Part shown: in pieces, positions 25,001 to 32,100 of the stretch
Position numbering within the stretch: the first letter of the stretch is position 1
Layout: each line of letters opens with the position of its first letter
NCBI RefSeq assembly: GCF_003261575.2
Contig: NZ_CP036175.1
Span: forward strand, 1,488,001 to 1,552,000
Reading direction: 5' to 3'
DNA length: 64,000 nucleotides
DNA from: Klebsiella huaxiensis
Lineage (GTDB): Bacteria; Pseudomonadota; Gammaproteobacteria; Enterobacterales; Enterobacteriaceae
Notes under the pieces: model-generated
What the model was told of the DNA's origin: nothing
Databases searched by the model: none
Seen by the model: the letters and a program-made list of their open reading frames with translations, nothing else
Translations under genes and position numbers: made by a program

Positions 25001-25926
25001 CCACCTGGCAGATGCAGCGTCTGCGTGATAACCCAGAGTGTGCCGACCAGGAGCACGAGGCGAAAACTAACGATGCCGATCCGGGCCTCAACGTGAAGCT
25101 TTCTTTCGATATCAATGAGGATATCGCTGCGCCTTATATCGCCACCGGCGCGCGTCCGAAGGTTGCCGTGCTGCGCGAGCAGGGAGTGAACTCCCATGTA
25201 GAAATGGCGGCAGCGTTCCATCGTGCGGGCTTTGATGCTATCGACGTGCATATGAGCGACCTGCTGGCGGGCCGTACCGGTCTTGCTGATTTCCAGGCGC
25301 TGGTGGCCTGCGGTGGTTTCTCCTACGGTGATGTTTTAGGCGCGGGTGAAGGCTGGGCGAAATCTATTCTGTTCAATGACCGCGTACGCGACGAGTTTGC
25401 TACTTTCTTCCATCGCCCACAGACCCTGGCGCTGGGCGTGTGCAACGGCTGTCAGATGATGTCTAACCTGCGTGAACTGATTCCCGGCAGCGACCTGTGG
25501 CCGCGCTTTGTGCGCAACCACTCTGACCGTTTTGAAGCTCGTTTCAGCCTAGTTGAAGTGACCCAAAGCCCGTCGCTGCTGCTGGAGGGAATGGTAGGTT
25601 CGATGATGCCGATTGCCGTTTCTCACGGTGAAGGGCAGGTAGAAGTTCGTGATGGTGCGCATCTGGCCCAGCTTGAGAGTAAAGGCCTGGTGGCGCTGCG
25701 CTTCGTCGATAACTTTGGTAAGGTCACGGAGAACTACCCGGCTAACCCGAACGGTTCGGCAAACGGCATTACCGCGGTGACCAGCGAAAGCGGACGCGCG
25801 ACTATCATGATGCCGCACCCGGAGCGCGTCTTCCGTACCGTGTCGAACTCCTGGCATCCGGAAAACTGGGGCGAAGACAGTCCGTGGATGCGTATTTTCC
25901 GCAACGCGCGTAAACAGCTGGGCTAA
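22039..25926 (+). CDS. purL: Phosphoribosylformylglycinamidine synthase (FGAM synthetase) PurL
   Basis: A 1295-residue large-type PurL for purine synthesis step 4: FGAR plus glutamine plus ATP gives FGAM. The order is an N-terminal PurS-like domain, linker, two AIR-synthase-like halves (H-N-H-P-T-A-I-S-P-W-P-G in the first), and a class-I glutamine amidotransferase from about 1040. Its nucleophile Cys lies in L-G-V-C-N-G-C-Q-M-M, with His/Glu near P-H-P-E-R. It is monocistronic, under the PurR operator, and ends at a strong terminator. Confidence 0.98.
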   Translation: MMEILRGSPALSAFRINKLLARFQAANLPVSTIYAEYVHFADLSAPLSGDDRENLARLLKYGPNLSSHTPTGKLLLVTPRPGTISPWSSKATDIARNCGLSQVVRLERGVAYYVEASCLTEEQWAQVAAELHDRMMENVFGALEEGEKLFAHHQPTPVTSVDLLGQGRQALIDANLRLGLALAEDEIDYLQDAFHKLGRNPNDIELYMFAQANSEHCRHKIFNADWIIDGEQQPKSLFKMIKNTFEKTPDYVLSAYKDNAAVMEGSAVGRYFADHKTGRYDFHQEDAHILMKVETHNHPTAISPWPGAATGSGGEIRDEGATGRGAKPKAGLVGFSVSNLRIPGFEQPWEEDFGKPDRIVTALDIMTDGPLGGAAFNNEFGRPALNGYFRTYEEKVISHNGEELRGYHKPIMLAGGIGNIRGEHVQKGEIVVGAKLIVLGGPAMNIGLGGGAASSMASGQSDADLDFASVQRDNPEMERRCQEVIDRCWQLGDANPILFIHDVGAGGLSNAMPELVSDGGRGGKFQLRDILSDEPGMSPLEIWCNESQERYVLAVAPEQLPLFDELCRRERAPYAVIGEATEAMHLSLDDTHFDDRPIDLPLDVLLGKTPKMTRDVQTLKAQGQSLERQDITIADAVNRVLHLPTVAEKTFLVTIGDRTVTGMVARDQMVGPWQIPVANCAVTTASLDSYYGEAMSIGERAPVALLDFAASARLAVGEALTNIAATQIGALNRVKLSANWMAAAGHPGEDAGLYEAVKAVGEELCPALGLTIPVGKDSMSMKTRWQEGNEQREMTSPLSLVISAFARVEDVRRTVTPQLSGEDNALLLIDLGKGNNALGATALAQVYRQLGDVTADVRDVAQLKGFWDAMQALVAEGKLLAWHDRSDGGLLVTLAEMAFAGHCGVNVDIAALGNDHLAALFNEELGGVIQVRAADRQAVEALLAANGLADCVHYLGQATTGDRFVITADGHPVFSESRTTLRMWWAETTWQMQRLRDNPECADQEHEAKTNDADPGLNVKLSFDINEDIAAPYIATGARPKVAVLREQGVNSHVEMAAAFHRAGFDAIDVHMSDLLAGRTGLADFQALVACGGFSYGDVLGAGEGWAKSILFNDRVRDEFATFFHRPQTLALGVCNGCQMMSNLRELIPGSDLWPRFVRNHSDRFEARFSLVEVTQSPSLLLEGMVGSMMPIAVSHGEGQVEVRDGAHLAQLESKGLVALRFVDNFGKVTENYPANPNGSANGITAVTSESGRATIMMPHPERVFRTVSNSWHPENWGEDSPWMRIFRNARKQLG

Positions 25927-25947
25927 GTCTTCTTTGCAAACCTCATT

Positions 25948-25979
25948 AAGCCTCCTGTAATCGCAGGGGGCTTTTTTGT
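25948..25979 (+). terminator. Rho-independent terminator of purL
   Basis: AAGCCTCCTG, a 6-base loop, and CAGGGGGCTT followed by TTTTTGTTT form a clear intrinsic terminator 22 bases after the purL stop. Confidence 0.9.
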
Positions 25980-26002
25980 TTGTGATGACCGTGAGAAAAA
26001 GG

Positions 26003-26020
26003 TGTCGGGGATCGCCGACA
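26003..26020 (+). promoter_or_regulatory. GlrR binding site 1 upstream of glmY
   Basis: TGTC-N10-GACA is a perfect match to the GlrR motif. It is the most distal of three sites upstream of the sigma-54 promoter, as in E. coli glmY. Confidence 0.85.
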
Positions 26021-26035
26021 AACGTGCAATAGCGG

Positions 26036-26053
26036 TGTCGTTAAAAGGTGACA
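26036..26053 (+). promoter_or_regulatory. GlrR binding site 2 upstream of glmY
   Basis: A second perfect TGTC-N10-GACA motif starts 33 bp after the first, about three helical turns, placing both on one DNA face. Confidence 0.85.
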
Positions 26054-26098
26054 CTTAACTCATTGATTTAAAATGGTGTTAATAAATCACTTATTCGG

Positions 26099-26116
26099 TG
26101 TTGCTAATTAGCGACA
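26099..26116 (+). promoter_or_regulatory. GlrR binding site 3 upstream of glmY
   Basis: TGTT-N10-GACA has one mismatch in the left arm. It starts 63 bp (six helical turns) after site 2. The AT-rich stretch between it and the promoter would suit an IHF bend, as known for E. coli glmY, but I did not define an IHF box. Confidence 0.75.
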
Positions 26117-26204
26117 CTTTGCAAAGATAATGACCATTATCATTACTGTGATAAAATGGTAAAAAGACATTATATTTCATTGTGTTAATAAAATATTTTG
26201 CGAT

Positions 26205-26220
26205 TTGGCATAGTTCGTGC
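26205..26220 (+). promoter_or_regulatory. Sigma-54 promoter of glmY
   Basis: TTGGCATAGTTCGTGC has GG and GC 10 bases apart, the -24/-12 signature. It predicts a start at about 26233. A TATAAC-like sequence at 26226-26231 could be part of an overlapping sigma-70 promoter, as described for E. coli glmY. Confidence 0.85.
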
Positions 26221-26232
26221 ATAATTATAACC

Positions 26233-26422
26233 AGTGGCTCATTCACCTTCTTATGTCAGCCCCCTCGGGAAGCGCTACATAAACCTCGAATGACGCACAA
26301 ACAGGTGCCTGCCGTCCAACTCCTGATAACAGCTCTGCTTTATCAGTCATCGGGCGAAACGTCGAGTAAGGCACCGCCTCATTGCTTAATAAAGCCAGGC
26401 TCTTGTAGCCTGGCTTTATTAT
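26233..26422 (+). ncRNA. glmY: GlmY small regulatory RNA
   Basis: A transcript of about 190 bases matches E. coli GlmY in position (between purL and glrK) and sequence, from AGTGGCTCATTCACC through the conserved hairpins to the terminator. GlmY is an anti-adaptor: it binds RapZ and so protects GlmZ, which then activates glmS translation when glucosamine-6-phosphate is low. The first hairpins are strongly conserved; the 3' third differs. It is controlled by GlrR and sigma-54 through the sites just upstream, and glrKR lies immediately downstream. Confidence 0.92.
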
Positions 26423-26424
26423 TT
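26388..26424 (+). terminator. Terminator of glmY
   Basis: AATAAAGCCAGGC, a 7-base loop, and GCCTGGCTTTATT form a perfect 13-bp stem ending in A/T-rich sequence. It defines the 3' end of GlmY. Confidence 0.88.
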
Positions 26425-26489
26425 CTGGCGTAGATGTTTATTGCGTCCTCAGTTAGCATCGTAGTGAGCTAATGATTGAGACGATATCC

Positions 26490-27926
26490 TTGAAGCGACT
26501 CTCCCTGTTCCCCCGTTCACTGCGCCAACTGGTCACGCTCTCCTTTGTGCTGATCCTGCTCCCGCTATTGGTTCTGGCCTGGCAGGCGTGGCAAAGCCTT
26601 AACGCGCTGAGCGCGCAGGCGGCGCATATCAATCGCACCACTCTTATCGACGCCCGGCGCAGCGAGGCGATGATCAATGCTGCGCTGGAGATGGAGCGCA
26701 GCTACCGGCAGTATTGCGTGCTGGATGATCCAACCCTGGCGCGGGTCTATCAAAATCAGCGTAAGCGCTACAGTGAAATGCTTGATGCTCACGCGGGTGT
26801 CCTGCCGGATGAAAAAATCTGGCAGGCGCTACGTCAGGATCTCGACGATCTGGCGGAACTCCAGTGCAAAAATAGCGGTCCGACGGCGAAATCTGCCGCC
26901 AGCCTGGAAGCTTTTGCCGCTGCCAATAGCGATATGGTCCAGGCGACCCGAACGGTGGTCTACTCTCGCGGGCAGCAGCTACAACAGGAGATTGCCGAAC
27001 GCGGCCAGTTCTTCGGCTGGCAGGCGCTGGTTCTGTTTCTGCTCAGCCTGGCGCTGGTACTGCTTTTCACCCGCATGATTATCGGCCCGGTGAAAGGTAT
27101 TCAGAGAATGATTAATCGGCTGGGTGAAGGAAAATCGCTGGATGATACCGCGATGTTTACCGGCCCGCGAGAGCTGCGATCCGTCGGCAAACGCATTATC
27201 TGGCTGAGCGAACGTCTCGCCTGGCTGGAATCCCAGCGTCATCAGTTTTTGCGCCATCTTTCCCATGAGCTGAAAACGCCGCTGGCCAGCATGCGTGAAG
27301 GGACGGAACTGCTCGCTGACCGCGTGGCCGGGCCGCTAACGCCCGAACAGCAGGAGATCGTGGAGATTCTTGATAGTAGCAGCCGCAATCTACAAAAGCT
27401 GATTGAACAACTGCTGGATTACAACCGGCAGCAGGCCGATGGCCCGGTTGCACGCGAGACGGTCAATCTCGCTGAGCTGGTGAACAATGTGGTTTCCGCC
27501 CATAGCCTGCCGGCAAGAGCTAAAATGATGCAAACCGACTTGACGCTCACCCAGCGCTTTTGCCTGGCGGAGCCCGAACTTCTGGTGAGCGTTCTGGACA
27601 ATCTCTACTCCAATGCGGTGCACTATGGTGCTGAATCCGGTAACATTCAAATTCATAGCTATCGGCACGGCGAGCAGGTGTGCATTGACGTTATCAATAA
27701 TGGCGAGCCGATCCCGCCTGCGGAAAAACAGATGATTTTCGAGCCTTTTTATCAGGGAAGCCACCAGCGTAAAGGGGCGGTAAAAGGCAGCGGTCTGGGG
27801 CTAAGCATCGCTCGTGACTGTGTACGGCAAATGCAGGGCGAGCTGAGCCTGGTTGATGATAAATCTGGGCTTATCTGTTTTCGTATCACGCTGCCCGCCG
27901 CTGAGCCTGGAAAAAACAACGCATAA
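26490..27926 (+). CDS. glrK: Sensor histidine kinase GlrK (QseE)
   Basis: An inner-membrane kinase that phosphorylates GlrR. Two transmembrane segments (about 14-32 and 170-190) flank a periplasmic helical sensor. HAMP, H-box (F-L-R-H-L-S-H-E-L-K-T-P), N-box (N-L-Y-S-N-A-V-H-Y-G) and G-box (G-S-G-L-G-L-S-I-A) follow. The TTG at 26490 (K-R-L-S-L-F-P-R-S) matches the E. coli start and gives 478 residues. An in-frame ATG at 26472 would add six residues and is possible. qseG follows after 17 bases. Confidence 0.94.
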   Translation: MKRLSLFPRSLRQLVTLSFVLILLPLLVLAWQAWQSLNALSAQAAHINRTTLIDARRSEAMINAALEMERSYRQYCVLDDPTLARVYQNQRKRYSEMLDAHAGVLPDEKIWQALRQDLDDLAELQCKNSGPTAKSAASLEAFAAANSDMVQATRTVVYSRGQQLQQEIAERGQFFGWQALVLFLLSLALVLLFTRMIIGPVKGIQRMINRLGEGKSLDDTAMFTGPRELRSVGKRIIWLSERLAWLESQRHQFLRHLSHELKTPLASMREGTELLADRVAGPLTPEQQEIVEILDSSSRNLQKLIEQLLDYNRQQADGPVARETVNLAELVNNVVSAHSLPARAKMMQTDLTLTQRFCLAEPELLVSVLDNLYSNAVHYGAESGNIQIHSYRHGEQVCIDVINNGEPIPPAEKQMIFEPFYQGSHQRKGAVKGSGLGLSIARDCVRQMQGELSLVDDKSGLICFRITLPAAEPGKNNA

Positions 27927-27943
27927 ATTAATATTGGGTGAAT

Positions 27944-28648
27944 ATGTCCCACTTCTTCGCATTTGTCCGTCCTCTTAGGGGATGGCTGCTGTCAGGTATT
28001 TCTTGCCTGGCGCTGGCGGGATGTTCCGCCTCCACATCACCACAGGCCGCGGATGGTAAAACGCTCTCCGCGCTGCCGCAGCATCAGGTCGCCGATTTTC
28101 TCTCGGTAGAGTGCGCCGACATCTGGGATCTGCAAAACGAGACCAGCGATAAAAACCCGCTCTACTGGTTGCGGGGGATCGATTGTGCAGATCGTCTGGC
28201 CCCGGCGCAGGCGCGTGCGGAAGCTAAGCTGCATAATGATGACAGCTGGCAGGATGCTTTTAAGCGCGGCATTTTGCTGGCGGATGCCAAAATTACGCCA
28301 GATGAACGCCGGGCGCTGGTGAATAGTCTGGATACTTTCAGCCCGCAAATCGCCGTGCAGGTACGCCCGCTTTATCAGCTCTGGCGCGAAGGCCAGGGCC
28401 GACAGCTTCAATTGGTTGATGAGCGTTCCCGCTACGCCAAATTGCAGCAATCCAGCGATGCCGAGCTTGAGGCGCTGCACCAGCAGGCGCTGGAGTTACG
28501 CAGCCAGCTTGAGCTCACCACTCGTAAGCTGGAAAACCTCACCGATATTGAGCGCCAGCTCTCCAGCCGTAAGCCTGGAGGCAATTTCAGTTCTGATGCC
28601 GGGCACGGCAGCGAGAAAGTCCCGGAGGTGATTCATGACGATCCGTAA
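27944..28648 (+). CDS. qseG: Outer-membrane lipoprotein QseG (GlrK activator)
   Basis: A 234-residue lipoprotein. The signal peptide ends with the lipobox L-A-L-A-G-C, with the lipidated Cys near residue 26. The C-terminal part is predicted coiled coil (L-E-A-L-H-Q-Q-A-L-E-L-R-S-Q-L-E-L). In E. coli QseG contacts GlrK in the periplasm and is needed for its activity. A GTG two codons upstream is in frame, but the ATG at 27944 is better placed after GGGTG. It overlaps glrR by 14 bases. Confidence 0.93.
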   Translation: MSHFFAFVRPLRGWLLSGISCLALAGCSASTSPQAADGKTLSALPQHQVADFLSVECADIWDLQNETSDKNPLYWLRGIDCADRLAPAQARAEAKLHNDDSWQDAFKRGILLADAKITPDERRALVNSLDTFSPQIAVQVRPLYQLWREGQGRQLQLVDERSRYAKLQQSSDAELEALHQQALELRSQLELTTRKLENLTDIERQLSSRKPGGNFSSDAGHGSEKVPEVIHDDP

Positions 28649-29972
28649 ACCCGCCCATCTGCTGCTCGTAGACGACGATCCGGGCTTGTTGAAGCTGCTG
28701 GGTATGCGTCTTATCAGCGAAGGGTATCGTGTGGTCACTGCCGAAAGCGGCCCGGAGGCGCTGCGCATTCTGGGGCGTGACAAAGTCGATCTGGTGGTCA
28801 GCGATCTGCGGATGGATGAGATGGACGGTTTACAGCTGTTCAGCGAAATCCAGAAGGTACAGCCGGGAATGCCGGTGATTATCCTGACCGCGCATGGCTC
28901 CATTCCGGATGCTGTTGCCGCGACGCAGCAGGGCGTATTTAGCTTTTTGACCAAACCGGTGGATAAAGACGCCCTGTATAAGGCCATCGATGACGCGCTG
29001 GAGCAAAGCGCGCCGACAACCGATGAGCGCTGGCGCCAGGCGATTGTTACCCGCAGCCCGCTGATGGAGCGGCTGCTGGAGCAGGCCGGAATGGTGGCGC
29101 AGTCGGACGTGAGCGTACTGATCAATGGGCAAAGCGGTACCGGGAAGGAGATTGTTGCTCAGGCAATCCATAACGCCAGCCCGCGCCGTGACAAACCCTT
29201 TATCGCCATTAACTGCGGCGCGTTACCCGAACAGCTGCTGGAATCGGAACTATTTGGTCACGCGCGCGGTGCCTTTACCGGTGCTGTTAGCAATCGCGAA
29301 GGTTTATTTCAGGCTGCCGAAGGCGGCACGCTGTTTCTTGATGAGATAGGCGATATGCCGGTGGCGCTACAGGTGAAACTGTTGCGCGTCCTGCAGGAGC
29401 GCAAAGTACGCCCGCTGGGCAGCAATCGCGATATTGATATTGATGTGCGGATTATCTCCGCTACCCACCGCGATCTGCCGAAAGCGATGGCCCGCGGTGA
29501 GTTTCGTGAAGATCTGTTTTATCGCCTGAACGTGGTGAATCTGAAAATTCCCCCGCTGGCCGATCGCACTGAAGATATCCCGCTGCTGGCTAATCATCTG
29601 CTGCGCCAGTCTGCCGATCGCCATAAACCGTTTGTTCGCGCTTTCTCCACGGATGCAATGAAGCGGCTGATGGCCGCCAAATGGCCAGGGAACGTACGCC
29701 AACTGGTGAACGTGATTGAGCAGTGCGTGGCGCTGACTTCCTCGCCGGTGATCAGCGATGCGCTGGTGGAGCAGGCGCTGGAGGGGGAAAATACCGCTCT
29801 GCCGACGTTTGTCGAGGCGCGTAATCAGTTTGAGCTGAACTACCTCCGCAAGCTGCTGCAAATCACCAAAGGCAACGTCACGCATGCGGCTCGGATGGCG
29901 GGGCGCAACCGTACCGAGTTTTATAAGCTGCTGTCGCGCCACGAGCTTGAAGCCAACGACTTTAAAGAGTAG
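28635..29972 (+). CDS. glrR: Sigma-54-dependent response regulator GlrR (QseF)
   Basis: A 445-residue enhancer-binding protein that activates glmY. The receiver domain (about 6-120) has the phospho-acceptor Asp57 in V-V-S-D-L-R-M. The AAA+ domain has Walker A G-Q-S-G-T-G-K-E and the sigma-54 contact loop G-A-F-T-G-A. A Fis-type helix-turn-helix is at the end (N-V-T-H-A-A-R-M-A-G-R-N-R-T-E-F). Its binding sites lie upstream of glmY about 2.5 kb away. It is the last gene of glrK-qseG-glrR before the 145-bp palindromic repeat. Confidence 0.96.
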   Translation: MTIRKPAHLLLVDDDPGLLKLLGMRLISEGYRVVTAESGPEALRILGRDKVDLVVSDLRMDEMDGLQLFSEIQKVQPGMPVIILTAHGSIPDAVAATQQGVFSFLTKPVDKDALYKAIDDALEQSAPTTDERWRQAIVTRSPLMERLLEQAGMVAQSDVSVLINGQSGTGKEIVAQAIHNASPRRDKPFIAINCGALPEQLLESELFGHARGAFTGAVSNREGLFQAAEGGTLFLDEIGDMPVALQVKLLRVLQERKVRPLGSNRDIDIDVRIISATHRDLPKAMARGEFREDLFYRLNVVNLKIPPLADRTEDIPLLANHLLRQSADRHKPFVRAFSTDAMKRLMAAKWPGNVRQLVNVIEQCVALTSSPVISDALVEQALEGENTALPTFVEARNQFELNYLRKLLQITKGNVTHAARMAGRNRTEFYKLLSRHELEANDFKE

Positions 29973-30025
29973 CTCCGCAAGATGACGCAAGTTATGATAC
30001 GGTTAGCAACCGGTTACGCGATTAA

Positions 30026-30170
30026 GAGCCTATCCCAGTAGGCGTTATTGTCGCAGGCAGTTTGAACACGGACAGCGCGGAAAAACCGGAGCGTACACGT
30101 AGTACGTGAGGATTTTGAGCACTGCCCAGGTTCAAAATGGCAAGTAAAATAGCCTTAATGGGATAGGCTC
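30026..30170. repeat. 145-bp palindromic MITE-like repeat in the glnB leader
   Basis: The ends are perfect 12-bp inverted repeats, GAGCCTATCCCA and TGGGATAGGCTC. The arms stay partly complementary inward (for example TTTGAAC against GTTCAAA) up to a palindromic centre around GTACACGTAGTACG, so the RNA could fold into one long hairpin. I recognise the sequence as a recurring enterobacterial intergenic repeat but cannot name it surely; it is not ERIC. It ends 15 bases before the glnB ATG. No other copy was seen in the window. Confidence 0.8.
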
Positions 30171-30185
30171 TAAGACAGGAAAACC

Positions 30186-30524
30186 ATGAAAAAGATTGAT
30201 GCGATTATTAAACCATTCAAACTGGATGACGTGCGTGAAGCGCTGGCCGAAGTCGGCATCACCGGGATGACGGTAACGGAAGTGAAAGGCTTTGGCCGTC
30301 AGAAGGGGCACACCGAGCTGTATCGCGGCGCGGAGTACATGGTGGATTTTCTGCCGAAAGTGAAAATCGAAATTGTTGTTACCGATGACATCGTCGATAC
30401 CTGCGTCGATACCATTATCCGCACGGCCCAGACGGGCAAAATTGGCGATGGCAAAATCTTTGTCTTTGACGTTGCGCGCGTGATTCGTATTCGTACCGGT
30501 GAAGAAGACGACGAAGCGATTTAA
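30186..30524 (+). CDS. glnB: Nitrogen regulatory protein P-II (GlnB)
   Basis: A 112-residue PII signal protein, trimeric. It senses 2-oxoglutarate, ATP and ADP, and when unmodified stimulates the NtrB phosphatase and GlnE adenylylation. The T-loop carries the uridylylated Tyr51 in A-E-Y-M-V-D-F. The B-loop T-G-K-I-G-D-G-K-I and C-loop R-I-R-T-G are intact. AGGA precedes the ATG. The leader is almost entirely the palindromic repeat, so the gene may rely on read-through from glrR or on a promoter upstream of that repeat. Confidence 0.97.
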   Translation: MKKIDAIIKPFKLDDVREALAEVGITGMTVTEVKGFGRQKGHTELYRGAEYMVDFLPKVKIEIVVTDDIVDTCVDTIIRTAQTGKIGDGKIFVFDVARVIRIRTGEEDDEAI

Positions 30525-30539
30525 TCGGATAAACTAGAT

Positions 30540-30566
30540 GGCGGCCCGGTCACTTCCCGGGTCGCC
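30540..30566. terminator. GC-rich hairpin between convergent glnB and hmp
   Basis: GGCGGCCCGG pairs with CCGGGTCGCC (one mismatch) just after glnB. There is no T-run, so termination here would be weak or Rho-assisted. Confidence 0.5.
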
Positions 30567-30583
30567 TGTATCCGTCGCTCTGG

Positions 30584-31774
30584 TTACAGCACCTTATGCG
30601 GGCCGAAGCACTCGTAATGAATGTTCTCGCTGTTTACGCCCAGCTCAACCAACTGCTTCGCGGCAAACTGCATAAACGCCACCGGGCCGCACAGATAAAA
30701 CTGCATCTGCGGGTCGCTGAGCTTGTCGGCCAGTACCGATAAATCCATCAATCCTTCGCTATTAAATACGCCAGCCTGGCGGTCCGCTTCGCCCGGACTG
30801 CGGTACCAGATGTGAGATGCAAACTTCGGTAGGGTTTTGCCCAGCGCGCTAACTTCGTCAGCGAAGGCGTGAACGTCGCCGTTTTCTGCCGCATGGAACC
30901 AGTTAACCTGCGCCGGATGCTGCGCTTTCGCCAGGACATCCAGCATCGCCAGCATCGGCGTTTGGCCTACGCCACCGGAGATCAGCGTGACCGGTGTTTG
31001 CACAGCGACGTTGAGGAAGAAATCACCTGCTGGTGCCGCCAGATAAATCACATCCCCTTCTTTGGCGCAATCATGCAGCCAGCTTGAAACCTGTCCGCCG
31101 TTTTCACGCTTAACCGCGATACGATAGCCTTTGCCATCGGGCTTACGAGTTAGAGAGTACTGGCGAATTTCCTGATGCGGAAAACCTTCCGGCTTCAGCC
31201 AGACCGCCAGATATTGGCCTGGATGATATTCAGCTACGGCACTGCCATCGACGGGTTCAAATTCAAAGCTGGTGATGAGTGCGCTGCGCGGAGTTTTCTT
31301 CACGATGCGGAACGCGCGAGTGCCTTCCCAGCCGCCGGTTTTGCTGGCGCTTTCGCTGTAGATTTGTGCTTCACGGTTAATAAAGACGTTAGCCAGAACA
31401 CCGTAGGCCTTGCCCCAGGCATCCAGCACTTCCTGGCCCGGGCTGAACATCTCGTCAAGGGTGGCCAGCAGGTGAGTACCGACAATATTGTACTGCTCTG
31501 GTTGGATCTGGAAGCTGGTGTGCTTCTGGGCGATTTTCTCGACCGCTGGCAGCAGGGCGGGCAGGTTCTCAAGATTACTGGCATAGGCGGCAATCGCGTT
31601 AAACAGCGCTTCACGCTGATCGCCATTGCGCTGGTTACTCATGTTGAAAATTTCTTTGAGTTCAGGGTTATGCGTAAACATGCGATCGTAAAAATGGGCG
31701 GTCAGCTTTGGACCGGTTTCAACCAGCAGGGGAATGGTGGCTTTCACCGTTGCGATGGTTTGAGCGTCGAGCAT
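30584..31774 (-). CDS. hmp: Flavohemoprotein, nitric oxide dioxygenase Hmp
   Basis: A 396-residue enzyme that converts NO plus O2 to nitrate, the main aerobic NO defence. The globin domain has heme His85, distal Tyr29 and Gln53. The FAD domain (R-Q-Y-S-L-T) and the NAD domain (G-G-V-G-Q-T-P) follow. It is divergent from glyA. A strong NsrR-type palindrome lies 29 bases upstream of the start, implying derepression by NO. Confidence 0.97.
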   Translation of the reverse strand: MLDAQTIATVKATIPLLVETGPKLTAHFYDRMFTHNPELKEIFNMSNQRNGDQREALFNAIAAYASNLENLPALLPAVEKIAQKHTSFQIQPEQYNIVGTHLLATLDEMFSPGQEVLDAWGKAYGVLANVFINREAQIYSESASKTGGWEGTRAFRIVKKTPRSALITSFEFEPVDGSAVAEYHPGQYLAVWLKPEGFPHQEIRQYSLTRKPDGKGYRIAVKRENGGQVSSWLHDCAKEGDVIYLAAPAGDFFLNVAVQTPVTLISGGVGQTPMLAMLDVLAKAQHPAQVNWFHAAENGDVHAFADEVSALGKTLPKFASHIWYRSPGEADRQAGVFNSEGLMDLSVLADKLSDPQMQFYLCGPVAFMQFAAKQLVELGVNSENIHYECFGPHKVL

Positions 31775-31802
31775 AGCAGCTTCCTTATATGAGTCATCTT
31801 AA

Positions 31803-31824
31803 TGATGTATTTTATATGCATCTT
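31803..31824 (-). promoter_or_regulatory. NsrR operator upstream of hmp
   Basis: Read on the minus strand, AAGATGCATATAAAATACATC closely matches the NsrR consensus of two AAGATGYAT-type half sites. NsrR is an NO-sensing iron-sulfur repressor; loss of its cluster would switch hmp on. Confidence 0.82.
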
Positions 31825-31967
31825 ATAAAAATACCCCTGCTTTGTAAATGGTTCTTTAACACTTTGCCGTAAGGTGGTTACAACATGAATTATTTGCATC
31901 ACAAACCTGAAAAGAAATCCGTTGATAATCTCAGGAGCGTTATTGCTCAAAGCCTTGTGTAATGCGG

Positions 31968-31983
31968 AGCCAATCGTTTGCGT
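31968..31983 (+). promoter_or_regulatory. PurR operator of glyA
   Basis: AGCCAATCGTTTGCGT differs by only two bases from the PurR site I recall for E. coli glyA. It lies about 40 bp upstream of a TTATACT -10 region near 32023-32029. It links one-carbon supply to purine status. MetR sites are expected nearby but were not clearly identified. Confidence 0.75.
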
Positions 31984-32100
31984 AAAATCATTTGTCAAGA
32001 CCTGTTATCACAGAATGATTCAGTTATACTGTGGGCCGTTGTCCGATTGGACCGCCTTTTTAGGCAGAAATTTTATCGTTAGCTGAGTCAGGAGATGCGG

